From contig WJMG01000090.1 of the NCBI GenBank assembly GCA_014728075.1, positions 1 to 36,524 on the forward strand: a DNA stretch of 36,524 nt, written 5' to 3'. The DNA is from Candidatus Omnitrophota bacterium (GTDB lineage: Bacteria; Omnitrophota; Gorgyraeia; Tantalellales; Tantalellaceae). Under the pieces are notes generated by a model, which saw only the letters and a program-made list of their open reading frames with translations, did not search any database and had not been told where the DNA came from. Position numbers and translations under genes: made by a program. This document shows positions 9,259-16,809 of this stretch, piece after piece. Every line of letters starts with the position of its first letter. Position 1 is the first letter of the stretch.

Positions 9259-9342
9259 CGTCAGGTTAAGGCCGCGCCGTACGGGTCTCTCGGCAGGTGT
9301 TAACGACGGGCGCTGAAAGATCAGCTTCGAAGAGAGGTAACG

Positions 9343-10155
9343 ATGAAATATAATATCGTATTTACTAAAGCCGTAGCGAGCGGTAACGACTTCATAATCA
9401 TAGATAACAAGGCGGGGGAACTTGATCCGCTCGGGCTTGATTACGGTTCAATGGCAAAGGATATCTGCCGGAGGAAGCTTTCGGCGGGTGCCGACGGACT
9501 GCTTGTGCTCGAAAGTTCCGCTGAAGCGGATTTTAAGATGAGGATAATAAATCCCGACGGCTCCGAAGTGGATATGTGCGGCAACGGCGCCAGGTGCAGT
9601 CTTTTATACGCTTCTTCCGCCGGATGGGGTAACGAGCTTTCTTTTGAGACCGGAGCCGGTATCCTGGGCGGGACGGTGCAGGGAGAGAAGGTGAAGGTGA
9701 GAATGACCGAGCCCGCGGATATCGAAACCGGGATCAAGCTCGGTATAGGGTCTAACATGATGACGGTACACCGCATAAATACGGGGGTCCCTCATGTGGT
9801 CCATATCGTTGACGATCTGGACGGGTACCCCGTAGAGGAAATGGGCCGGAAGATACGGTTCCATTCAATGTTCGAACCGGAAGGAACCAACGCCGATTTC
9901 ATCAGTAACCCCTCGGGGCCGGTAGCGGAGATCCGTACTTATGAACGCGGAGTTGAAGGCGAGACCCTGGCGTGCGGAACAGGGACGGTGGCTTCCGCCC
10001 TGATAGCGGGCCTGCTCGGAGAAGCTTCCTCTCCGCTTGACCTGCGCACCAGAAGCGGCGAGATCCTCAGGGTCTATTTCACCATAAAAGGGGAAAAGGT
10101 CTCCGATGTATATCTCGAAGGCGCCGCAGGACTGGTCTACGAAGGGAAAATTTAA
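9343..10155 (+). CDS. dapF: Diaminopimelate epimerase
   Basis: DapF interconverts LL- and meso-diaminopimelate without cofactor, using a thiol pair. The 270-residue protein shows both catalytic cysteines: Cys79 in DMCGNGARC and Cys211 in ERGVEGETLACGTGTV. The start (F-T-K-A-V-A-S-G-N-D-F) matches the family N-terminus. Because the DapL in this cluster yields LL-diaminopimelate, DapF is needed both for LysA substrate and for peptidoglycan. GAGAGG lies before the ATG. Confidence 0.96.
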   Translation: MKYNIVFTKAVASGNDFIIIDNKAGELDPLGLDYGSMAKDICRRKLSAGADGLLVLESSAEADFKMRIINPDGSEVDMCGNGARCSLLYASSAGWGNELSFETGAGILGGTVQGEKVKVRMTEPADIETGIKLGIGSNMMTVHRINTGVPHVVHIVDDLDGYPVEEMGRKIRFHSMFEPEGTNADFISNPSGPVAEIRTYERGVEGETLACGTGTVASALIAGLLGEASSPLDLRTRSGEILRVYFTIKGEKVSDVYLEGAAGLVYEGKI

Positions 10156-10180
10156 GCATTTCTTACGGCGAGCGGCGGAG

Positions 10181-10205
10181 AGCGTATGGAAAGTTTTTAT
10201 ACGCT
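10181..10205 (+). other. Small hairpin in the dapA leader
   Basis: AGCGTAT (10181-10187) and ATACGCT (10199-10205) form a perfect 7-bp inverted repeat around an 11-base loop that ends in five T. Flanking GGCG and CGCC could extend it with an interior loop. It lies between dapF and the dapA ribosome binding site. Function is unknown. Confidence 0.35.
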
Positions 10206-10242
10206 AAGCGCCCCGCGCTACACGCTGAGATGGGAGGACAAC

Positions 10243-11112
10243 ATGGATTTCAAGGGATCGTATGTGGCACTTGTTACGCCGTTCAAGGACGGAAAGGTCG
10301 ATGGTGAAAGTTACAGAAAACTCATAGAGTTCCATATCGATAACGGTACGGATGGTATCCTTGCGTGCGGTACTACCGGAGAAGCCGCTACGATGAGCAC
10401 GGAAGAACATAAGGCGCACCTGGAGATCACCGTCGAAACGGTCAACGGCAGGGTGCCGGTACTGGCCGGAACGGGCTCTAATTCCACGGAGGAAGCGGTA
10501 GGACTTACCTCTTTCGCGAAGAAAGCCGGATGTGACGCCGCGCTCGTAGTAACCCCTTATTACAACAAACCGACCCCGGAAGGGCAATACAGGCATTTTT
10601 CCAGGATAGCTTCGGAAGTCGATATCCCCATTATGCTTTATAATGTTCCGGGGAGGACCGGTACCTGTATGCTGCCCGAAACCATCGCCAGGCTTTCCGC
10701 GGTCGATAACATCGTCGCCGTAAAAGAAGCTTCGGGCAGTGTCCAGCAGGTAATGGATATCCTTTCCAGGTGCGATATCACCGTAATGAGCGGTGATGAC
10801 GCTCAGACCCTGCCTTTTATGTCGGTCGGCGCCAGTGGAGTGGTGAGCGTAGTGGCCAACATCGTTCCCGGTAAGATGCGCGATCTGGTGGAGCTTTGCG
10901 CTTCGGGTGATATGGAGGGAGCCAGAAAACTGCACTATGAGATACTGGGCCTTTGCGGCGCCATGTTCATAGAGACCAACCCGCTCCCGGTAAAGACTTC
11001 CATGAGTATGATGGGGCTGATCGAGAAGGAATGGCGTCTTCCTCTTTGCGAGATGCTTCCGCAGAACGAAGATAAGCTCAGAAAAGTACTGGAGCAATAC
11101 GGAATGATATAG
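10243..11112 (+). CDS. dapA: 4-hydroxy-tetrahydrodipicolinate synthase
   Basis: DapA condenses pyruvate with aspartate semialdehyde, the first committed step to diaminopimelate and lysine. With the start used here the protein has 289 residues. Its catalytic residues fall at the same numbers as in E. coli: Thr44 and Thr45 in ACGTTGEAAT, Tyr133 in LYNVPGRTG and the Schiff-base Lys161 in VAVKEASG. I chose the ATG at 10243, just after GGGAGGACAAC, because the family begins F-K-G-S-Y-V-A-L-V-T-P-F. An upstream in-frame ATG at 10186 would add 19 unconserved residues running through a hairpin. Confidence 0.96.
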   Translation: MDFKGSYVALVTPFKDGKVDGESYRKLIEFHIDNGTDGILACGTTGEAATMSTEEHKAHLEITVETVNGRVPVLAGTGSNSTEEAVGLTSFAKKAGCDAALVVTPYYNKPTPEGQYRHFSRIASEVDIPIMLYNVPGRTGTCMLPETIARLSAVDNIVAVKEASGSVQQVMDILSRCDITVMSGDDAQTLPFMSVGASGVVSVVANIVPGKMRDLVELCASGDMEGARKLHYEILGLCGAMFIETNPLPVKTSMSMMGLIEKEWRLPLCEMLPQNEDKLRKVLEQYGMI

Positions 11113-11180
11113 AATAGGTGACGGGTAGCGGTTTCGCGGCAGGATGCGGCCGCTGCCTGATACATGAGACGGAGGTTCCA

Positions 11181-11924
11181 ATGGTAAAGATAGGTGTTAT
11201 AGGGGCCGCGGGAAGAATGGGCAGGAAGATAACGGGTATAATAGTTAAAGACCCCCAGTCTGAACTTGCCGCGGCGATAGAAAGACAGGATTGCCCCGAA
11301 CTCGGGAATGATATGGGGACCCTGACAGGCGCAGGGGAATTGGGCGTGAAGGTCTCAAGCGATCTGGCCGGGGCATGCTCCCGGGTGGATTGTTTTATAG
11401 ATTTCACTTTGCCCGCCCCTACACTTGAGCACATCCCTGTATGTGTCGAAAAAGGCGTTCCCATGGTAATAGGAACTACCGGGATCGACGAAGCGGGCAA
11501 AAAGGCGATAAGCGATGCGGCGAAAAGCATTCCCATAGTTTTCTCTCCGAACATGTCGCTGGGCGTCAATGTGCTTTTTAAGATAGTGCATGAAGCCGCG
11601 AAGGCGCTTGGGCCCGATTTTTCCATAAAGATCGATGAGACCCATCATGTCCATAAAAAGGATTCGCCTTCCGGTACCGCTAAGATGATAGGAGAGGTTA
11701 TAGAAAAAGCGGCGGGTTCCTATCCGCCTGTAGAAGCTTTCAGGGAAGGAGAGGTCATCGGCAATCACGGGATAGTGTTTGAAAGTGAATACGAGACGCT
11801 TGAGATAAGGCACGACGCCAAAGCGCGCGAGGTCTTTGCCGCCGGCAGCGTGAAGGCGGCAAAATTCGTGGCAGGCAAGGCTCCCGGGCTTTATGATATG
11901 GGAGATGTGCTGGGATTGAAATAA
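11181..11924 (+). CDS. dapB: 4-hydroxy-tetrahydrodipicolinate reductase
   Basis: DapB reduces the DapA product to tetrahydrodipicolinate with NAD(P)H. The protein has 247 residues from this start. The Rossmann loop VIGAAGRMGRK is at 6-16. The catalytic and substrate segment is ETHHVHKKDSPSGTA, with the His pair, Lys and SGT that bind the substrate. The ATG at 11181 follows CGGAGG directly and starts at the first strand (MVKIGVIG), so longer upstream starts are unlikely. It is 68 bp after dapA. Confidence 0.96.
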   Translation: MVKIGVIGAAGRMGRKITGIIVKDPQSELAAAIERQDCPELGNDMGTLTGAGELGVKVSSDLAGACSRVDCFIDFTLPAPTLEHIPVCVEKGVPMVIGTTGIDEAGKKAISDAAKSIPIVFSPNMSLGVNVLFKIVHEAAKALGPDFSIKIDETHHVHKKDSPSGTAKMIGEVIEKAAGSYPPVEAFREGEVIGNHGIVFESEYETLEIRHDAKAREVFAAGSVKAAKFVAGKAPGLYDMGDVLGLK

Positions 11925-11974
11925 AATAGATCAAGATCGAGGGAAAACAAGTGTACGCCGGAGGCCTGCTGAAC

Positions 11975-11990
11975 CCAGGTCTAGATCTGG
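11975..11990. promoter_or_regulatory. 16-bp near-perfect palindrome upstream of dapL
   Basis: CCAGGTCTAGATCTGG is symmetric except for one position. It lies 33 bp before the dapL start. The dyad with no loop is more like a protein-binding site than an RNA hairpin. No regulator is identifiable, and a single copy in a GC-balanced spacer could be chance. Confidence 0.25.
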
Positions 11991-12022
11991 ATCCGCCCGA
12001 AGGGTAAAACGAAAGGAAAAAA

Positions 12023-13192
12023 ATGACTATCGATTACGCTGACAGGATAAAGAATTTACCACCATATCTGTTCGAGGAAATAGATATCGCGAAGAAAAAA
12101 GCCGTGGACGCGGGGCGTCCGGTGATTGATCTGGGTGTAGGAGACCCCGATACCCCCACGCCGGATTTCATAGTCAGGAAGATGCAGGAGGCGGTGTCCG
12201 ACCCGGCTAACCACCGGTACGCCATAGGAAAAGGCACCAGGGCTCTCAGAGCTTCTATGGCAGACTGGTATAAGTCGCGTTTCGGCGTTACGCTGGACCC
12301 GGAAACGGAAGTTCTGGCGCTTATGGGGTCAAAAGACGGTATAGGCCATTTTCCCCTGGCGTTCATCAACCCCGGGGATGAGGTCCTTGTGCCGGACCCC
12401 GGATATCCTCCCTATAATTCAGGTACTGTATTCGCCGGCGGAAGGTCCAATCTAATGCCCCTCCGCGAGGAGAACGGTTTTCTTCCGGACCTTTCGGTCA
12501 TAAGCGAGGATACGGCGAGAAGGTCCAAAATAATGCACCTCAACTATCCGAACAATCCAACGGGAGCGGTTTGCGACAGGGAGTTCTACGGGAAGGTAAT
12601 AGATTTCGCCAGGAAGAACGATATTATCGTTTGCGCGGACGGAGCTTACACCGAAATGAGCTTTGATGGGTACCAGCCTCTGAGCTTTCTTGAAGTAGAG
12701 GGCGCCAGGGAAGTCGGAGTGGAATTCCATTCTCTGTCCAAGACCTTCAATATGACCGGGTGGAGGATAGGGATGGCCGTCGGGAACCCGGAACTTATAG
12801 CCGGTCTCGCCAAGGTCAAGGCGAACCTGGATTCCGGGGTTTTTACGGCGGTGCAGATAGCGGCCATCGAGGCTCTCGATAACGCCGAAAAAGTGAAAGC
12901 CCTGATGAACCCGATCTATGCGGAAAGGCGGGATGTCCTGGTCAACGGACTTAACGATATGGGCTGGAAAGTGAATAAGCCCAAAGCTACTTTCTATGTC
13001 TGGGCGCCGGTACTGGACGGGTTTGACTCCACTGCCATGGCTAAAGCGCTTCTCGAAAAGGCCGATATAATCGCTACTCCCGGCAACGGGTTCGGGCCGT
13101 CCGGAGAAGGATATGTCCGCTTTGCTCTCACCAGGGGTAAGGAACAACTGGCAGAAGCCGTGGACAGGATAAGGAAAGCGTTCTTTAGTTAG
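12023..13192 (+). CDS. dapL: LL-diaminopimelate aminotransferase
   Basis: DapL converts tetrahydrodipicolinate straight to LL-diaminopimelate with glutamate and PLP, bypassing the acylated dapD/argD-or-dapC/dapE steps. The 389-residue class I/II aminotransferase shows the family N-terminus DRIKNLPPYLFEEID, then DLGVGDPDTPTP (36-47), NYPNNPTGAV (164-173), Asp206 and Tyr209 for PLP, and the Schiff-base lysine Lys240 in HSLSKTFNMTGWRIG. A general aspartate aminotransferase is the alternative. Its place directly after dapF-dapA-dapB, with no dapD or dapE seen, supports DapL. GAAAGGA precedes the ATG. Confidence 0.92.
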   Translation: MTIDYADRIKNLPPYLFEEIDIAKKKAVDAGRPVIDLGVGDPDTPTPDFIVRKMQEAVSDPANHRYAIGKGTRALRASMADWYKSRFGVTLDPETEVLALMGSKDGIGHFPLAFINPGDEVLVPDPGYPPYNSGTVFAGGRSNLMPLREENGFLPDLSVISEDTARRSKIMHLNYPNNPTGAVCDREFYGKVIDFARKNDIIVCADGAYTEMSFDGYQPLSFLEVEGAREVGVEFHSLSKTFNMTGWRIGMAVGNPELIAGLAKVKANLDSGVFTAVQIAAIEALDNAEKVKALMNPIYAERRDVLVNGLNDMGWKVNKPKATFYVWAPVLDGFDSTAMAKALLEKADIIATPGNGFGPSGEGYVRFALTRGKEQLAEAVDRIRKAFFS

Positions 13193-13246
13193 TTCCAAGC
13201 GGGAAGTGCGGACGCTGAACGGTCGAGCGAACGAAGAGAGTTAAGT

Positions 13247-13717
13247 ATGGCAACAGTATATCTTGGCATCGGGTCCAACATAGGGGATAAGGAAGCCAAC
13301 CTCGCCCGAGCGGTGAAATACCTCGAGGAGATAAGAGGGATAGATGTCCTTGAGACATCGACCCTGTACGAAACGGAGCCGGTAGGAGGGCCTCCCCAGG
13401 ACAAATACCTGAACGGGGTGGTAAAGGTCGATACGGCTATTCCTCCGGACAGGCTTTTGCGAGAAGTAAAGCAGATCGAGCTCAGGATGGGGCGCAAACA
13501 GCCGGGCAGGAACTGTCCCAGGATAATAGACCTGGATATCCTCTTGTACGGGGATATGGTCCTGGATATGGAGGAGCTGAAGATCCCTCATCCCCGGATG
13601 GCCGAAAGGAGTTTTGTGCTTAAAGGACTTGCCGAGATCGCCCCGGACGCCGTGCATCCGGTCCTGGGCCGCACGGCGTCCGAGCTTTACGGGGAAGCAA
13701 TAAAAAAAGGCGAATAA
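13247..13717 (+). CDS. folK: 2-amino-4-hydroxy-6-hydroxymethyldihydropteridine pyrophosphokinase
   Basis: FolK (HPPK) transfers pyrophosphate from ATP to the pterin precursor of folate. The 156-residue protein has the family start YLGIGSNIGDK, the substrate-side GGPPQDKYLNGVV, and the metal and ATP signature PRIIDLDILLYG, then IPHPRMAERSFVL. It stands alone, without folB or folP next to it. Its place before panC suggests a vitamin and cofactor section at the end of the biosynthetic run. The start is ATG with a purine-rich GAAGAGAG before it. Confidence 0.95.
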   Translation: MATVYLGIGSNIGDKEANLARAVKYLEEIRGIDVLETSTLYETEPVGGPPQDKYLNGVVKVDTAIPPDRLLREVKQIELRMGRKQPGRNCPRIIDLDILLYGDMVLDMEELKIPHPRMAERSFVLKGLAEIAPDAVHPVLGRTASELYGEAIKKGE

Positions 13718-13745
13718 AAAACGGCGCCGCGGGACAGCTCCGGTG

Positions 13746-13796
13746 CCGGGATGATATTCAGGAACCCGTGAGGTTTCGCATGTTCCGTGATCCCGG
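13746..13796 (+). other. Two-part hairpin in the panC leader
   Basis: CCGGGAT (13746-13752) pairs with ATCCCGG (13790-13796), and inside it GGAAC (13761-13765) pairs with GTTCC (13782-13786), leaving a 16-base loop. It lies between folK and the chosen panC start. It has no T-tract and matches no riboswitch known to me. Confidence 0.4.
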
Positions 13797-13840
13797 TCCT
13801 GAGGCTCTTTCGGCGTTTGGGTTTTATGCTTGTGAATAAT

Positions 13841-14737
13841 ATGCGGGTCATCACCGGGATAAAAGATATGCGCTCGGTTTCGAAAGAAGCCAGGATGAGC
13901 GGGAAGACCGTGGGCCTAGTCCCTACCATGGGCTTTCTCCACGAAGGCCATCTGAGCCTGATAAGAGCCGCCGCGGGGGAATGCGGCTTTGTTGCCGTAA
14001 GCGTTTTCGTGAATCCGACACAGTTCGGGGAAGGGGAAGACCTCGAAAGTTATCCGAGAGACCTGGAAAGAGATACCGGCCTGGCGGAAGAGGCCGGAGC
14101 CGATGTCGTCTTCGCGCCGGGAGTCGAAGAGATGTATCCGGATGGTGCCGGCACCGTCGTACACGCTCCGCCCGGACTGACCGGGGTCCTCTGCGGCAGG
14201 TCCAGACCCGGACATTTTACGGGAGTCGCTACCGTAGTGCTTAAACTGTTTAACATAGTCGCTCCGGACAGGGCCTATTTCGGCCGGAAGGACGCGCAGC
14301 AGTGCGCTGTGGTAAAACGCATGGTAAGGGACCTTGATGTTCCTGTGGAAATAAAGGTAATGCCGGTCGTAAGAGAGAAGGACGGGCTCGCAATGAGCTC
14401 CCGTAACACCTACCTTTCGCCGGAGGGGAGATCGACGGCCCGGGCTGTACATAAAGCTTTGCGCAAGGCGGAGGAGATGGTGTGCTCGGGGATCCTTTCG
14501 GCCGATGAAGTAAAGGCCGGGATGTATAAGATACTCAATAAAGCGGAAGGCCTGGAGGTGGAGTACATCGAGATAGTCGATCCCGAAACGATGGAGGCCA
14601 GATCGGATGCAGGGGCAAATGCGCTTATAGCCGTAGCCGCCCGTGTGGGAGGTACCAGGCTGATCGATAATATTTTAGTGAGCAGTGAACAGTGGATGGT
14701 GAGCGATCGACGGCGGGGAGTTGGTAATGACGAATAA
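13841..14737 (+). CDS. panC: Pantothenate synthetase (pantoate-beta-alanine ligase)
   Basis: PanC joins pantoate and beta-alanine with ATP to make pantothenate, the coenzyme A precursor. From this start it has 298 residues. It shows the ATP motif PTMGFLHEGH (28-37), VNPTQFG, RPGHFTGVATVVLKLFN, FGRKDAQQ and the second nucleotide loop LAMSSRN. I chose ATG 13841 because the family starts M-x-V-I-T. ATG 13826 and GTG 13787 are in frame, but the latter lies inside a hairpin. The ribosome binding site is poor for all of them. The family normally ends near GGTRLIDNIL. Here an extra 18 or so residues are encoded by a 7-nt repeat, and the gene overlaps nadA by 11 bp. Confidence 0.94.
   Translation: MRVITGIKDMRSVSKEARMSGKTVGLVPTMGFLHEGHLSLIRAAAGECGFVAVSVFVNPTQFGEGEDLESYPRDLERDTGLAEEAGADVVFAPGVEEMYPDGAGTVVHAPPGLTGVLCGRSRPGHFTGVATVVLKLFNIVAPDRAYFGRKDAQQCAVVKRMVRDLDVPVEIKVMPVVREKDGLAMSSRNTYLSPEGRSTARAVHKALRKAEEMVCSGILSADEVKAGMYKILNKAEGLEVEYIEIVDPETMEARSDAGANALIAVAARVGGTRLIDNILVSSEQWMVSDRRRGVGNDE
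14677..14711 (+). repeat. Degenerate 7-nt tandem repeat inside the 3' end of panC
   Basis: Five successive heptamers read agtgagc, agtgaac, agtggat, ggtgagc and gatcgac. The first four are clearly related. The repeat encodes the C-terminal tail SSEQWMVSDR of PanC, beyond the conserved end of the family. It also leads into the ribosome binding site of nadA. Confidence 0.55.
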
Positions 14738-15668
14738 AGAACAGTTCGACAGGAAATATAAAGAACACCTGCAGAGGAAGATACTTGAGCTTAAGAAAAA
14801 GAAGGGAGCCCTGATAGTAGCCCACAACTATCAGCGCGACGAAATACAGGAAATAGCCGATATTACGGGGGATTCGTTCGCCCTCGCAAGGGCAGTTACG
14901 GAAGCGGAACAGGGCCTTATTGCTTTCTGCGGAGTAAAGTTCATGGCGGAGAGCGCGTATATCCTCAATCCCGAAAAGACCATTCTGCTTCCGGTGGAAG
15001 AAGCCGGATGTCCCCTTGCGGACATGGCTACGGTGGAAAAATTAAGGAAGAAAAAGGACGAATATCCCGAGGCGGCTGTGGTGTGTTATGTCAATTCGAC
15101 CGCGGCGGTCAAGGCCGAGAGCGATATATGCTGCACTTCATCCAACGCTATCAATGTGGTACGGTCGCTGAAAGAGGAAAAGGTCATCTTCGTTCCCGAC
15201 AAGAACCTCGGAAGGTATGTCAGGGAACATGTGCCGGAGAAAGAACTTATTTTATGGGACGGATATTGTGTAGTGCACATGAGGCTTACAGAAGAACATG
15301 TCCTCAGTACGCTTGAGCTTCATCCGGAGGCCGAGTTCATCGCTCATCCCGAGTGCCGGAAAGAGGTCCTTAAACACGCGGGTTTTGTCGGGAGCACGGC
15401 GGCTATGATAAAGCATGTCAAAAAGTCACCGAAAAATGAGTTCATAGTCGGTACCGAAAGAGGGATAATCTACAAGCTGAAGAGAGATAACCCGGAAAAG
15501 ACATTTCATATTCCGACCGATCAGTTCATCTGCGCTAACATGAAGCTCACTACCCTGGGATGGCTGGCCAGGGCTCTGGAGAAAGAGGTCTACAGGATAA
15601 CCGTTCCCGATGAGATCGCCTTTAAGGCGAAAAAAGCCCTTTCCAGGATGCTTGAGGTGACCGCGTAG
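14727..15668 (+). CDS. nadA: Quinolinate synthase A
   Basis: NadA condenses iminoaspartate with dihydroxyacetone phosphate to quinolinate, using an oxygen-sensitive 4Fe-4S cluster. The 313-residue protein has HNYQRDEIQEIADITGDS near its N-terminus. Three cysteines have the family spacing of about 86-88 residues and are the likely cluster ligands: Cys95 (AGCPLADM), Cys181 (GYCVVHMR) and Cys269 (ICANMK). The start is ATG 14727, six bases after GGGGAG. A TTG two codons earlier is possible. It overlaps panC by 11 bp. The iminoaspartate source is probably the nadX gene 78 bp downstream. nadC is not in the window. Confidence 0.95.
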   Translation: MTNKEQFDRKYKEHLQRKILELKKKKGALIVAHNYQRDEIQEIADITGDSFALARAVTEAEQGLIAFCGVKFMAESAYILNPEKTILLPVEEAGCPLADMATVEKLRKKKDEYPEAAVVCYVNSTAAVKAESDICCTSSNAINVVRSLKEEKVIFVPDKNLGRYVREHVPEKELILWDGYCVVHMRLTEEHVLSTLELHPEAEFIAHPECRKEVLKHAGFVGSTAAMIKHVKKSPKNEFIVGTERGIIYKLKRDNPEKTFHIPTDQFICANMKLTTLGWLARALEKEVYRITVPDEIAFKAKKALSRMLEVTA

Positions 15669-15680
15669 GCATAGCGCGGC

Positions 15681-15730
15681 TGTTTTTATCGGATCCCCGC
15701 TTAAGCGTGCGGGGATGACAATTTTTATTC
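15681..15730 (+). repeat. Palindromic spacer element, copy B (upstream of nadX)
   Basis: This is the best copy of the element. After TTTTTATCGG comes ATCCCCGC (15693-15700), a short spacer, GCGGGGAT (15709-15716), then GACAATTTTTATTC. The 8-bp arms are perfect. It closely matches copy A before argD in the palindrome and tail, and copy C before the lipoprotein gene in the TTTTATCGG head and the GCGGGGA-GACAA tail. Confidence 0.65.
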
Positions 15731-15746
15731 TCCGAAGGAGACAGGG

Positions 15747-16556
15747 ATGAAGAAAACGATAGGTATAGTGGGATGCGGCACTATAGGAAGGGCGCTTTGC
15801 TCTTACGCCAACAAGGATCTGACGGAGAAAGTGGGAGGCATATTGCTGTGGGACCGGGACGAAAAAGCCTTATTGTCCCTTAGCGGGGATATCCCTCCCG
15901 CAAAGCCCGCCCGCAGCTTTGAGGAGGTCCTGAACGGCAGCGACCTGATCGTCGAAGCGGCGGGAGCCGAAGCGGTGCCGGACCTGCTTAAAGCGGCCAT
16001 ATCTTCGGGTAAAGACGCTATGGTAATGAGCGTAGGCGGAATACTCGGGAGTGAAAGCCTGCTGGATGAAGCGGAAAGCAAAGGGGTGAGGGTGCTGCTG
16101 CCTACAGGGGCCATAGCGGGGATTGACGCCGTGAAGGCGGCGAAGATAGCGGGCATAGAAGAGGTCTCCCTGACCACCCGGAAGCCGCCCGCGTCGCTTA
16201 AAGGCTGTGAATACTTCAGAGAAAAAGGTATAGACCTTGAGAAGATAACCTCCGAGACCGAGGTCTTCCGGGGAAGCGCCTCGGAAGCCATGAAGTATTT
16301 CCCGAAGAACATAAATGTTTCAGCGCTTTTATCGCTGGCGGGCATAGGGGCCGATAAAACGGTCGTCAGGATCATTACTTCCCCGTCTTTTACGAACAAT
16401 TCCCACGATATCCGGGTTTCCGGAAAGGCGGGGCGTTTGAGCATGCTTTCCGAAAATGTGCCCTCGCCGGGGAACCCGAGGACAAGCTACATGGCTTCCC
16501 TGGCCGCGATGGCCTCGCTCAAGGCATATTTTTCGACCGTCAGGATAGGCACCTGA
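15747..16556 (+). CDS. nadX: L-aspartate dehydrogenase
   Basis: This is an NAD(P)-dependent dehydrogenase that oxidises aspartate to iminoaspartate, the NadA substrate. It thus replaces the flavoenzyme NadB. The 269-residue protein begins with the Rossmann loop IGIVGCGTIGRALC (4-17). It has SVGGILGSESLL in the middle and the catalytic region SHDIRVSGKAG with His220. It is adjacent to nadA, which fits the role. Other members of the wider dehydrogenase family act on other amino acids, but length, histidine motif and context agree with aspartate. AGGAGACAGGG lies before the ATG. It is the last gene of the biosynthetic run. Confidence 0.92.
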   Translation: MKKTIGIVGCGTIGRALCSYANKDLTEKVGGILLWDRDEKALLSLSGDIPPAKPARSFEEVLNGSDLIVEAAGAEAVPDLLKAAISSGKDAMVMSVGGILGSESLLDEAESKGVRVLLPTGAIAGIDAVKAAKIAGIEEVSLTTRKPPASLKGCEYFREKGIDLEKITSETEVFRGSASEAMKYFPKNINVSALLSLAGIGADKTVVRIITSPSFTNNSHDIRVSGKAGRLSMLSENVPSPGNPRTSYMASLAAMASLKAYFSTVRIGT

Positions 16557-16689
16557 CGCCCCGGGGAGATCTTTCGGCACCGTTTCGCCGGCGTCCGGGA
16601 CATAACGCTTTGTGATACGGGCCCTGAACGGTTCTTCTGAAAACATTCCGGCGGTCAGATCGGCCGGTAAAAGAAAGGTCTGTCGGTTC

Positions 16690-16719
16690 TTGACATTATA
16701 TTGCCCTTCGTGTTATCTT
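16690..16719 (+). promoter_or_regulatory. Putative sigma70-type promoter for the Na+/Pi transporter gene
   Basis: TTGACA (16690-16695) is a perfect -35. The -10 is TATCTT (16714-16719, 18-bp spacing) or TTATCT (16713-16718, 17-bp spacing). It lies in the largest spacer of the window (16557-16809), about 90 bp before the next start. The rest of that spacer shows nothing I can name. A 64-codon open frame at 16612-16806 runs through the promoter and has no recognisable protein features. Confidence 0.65.
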
Positions 16720-16809
16720 ACTCCTGTCTTTTTTGTGAAACTTTTGTCCCACATTTCATATCGAAAGGTCTTTTCTTCTGTTGTTCCCCCGGACACAGAA
16801 CAGTGATCA

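Noticed and set aside
10186-10242. Longer DapA start at ATG 10186
   Set aside because: The added residues are not part of the family, the start sits in a hairpin, and ATG 10243 has a strong ribosome binding site at the right distance.
16612-16806. 64-codon open frame before the Na+/Pi transporter
   Set aside because: It runs through a good promoter, lacks a ribosome binding site, and its product resembles no protein I know.
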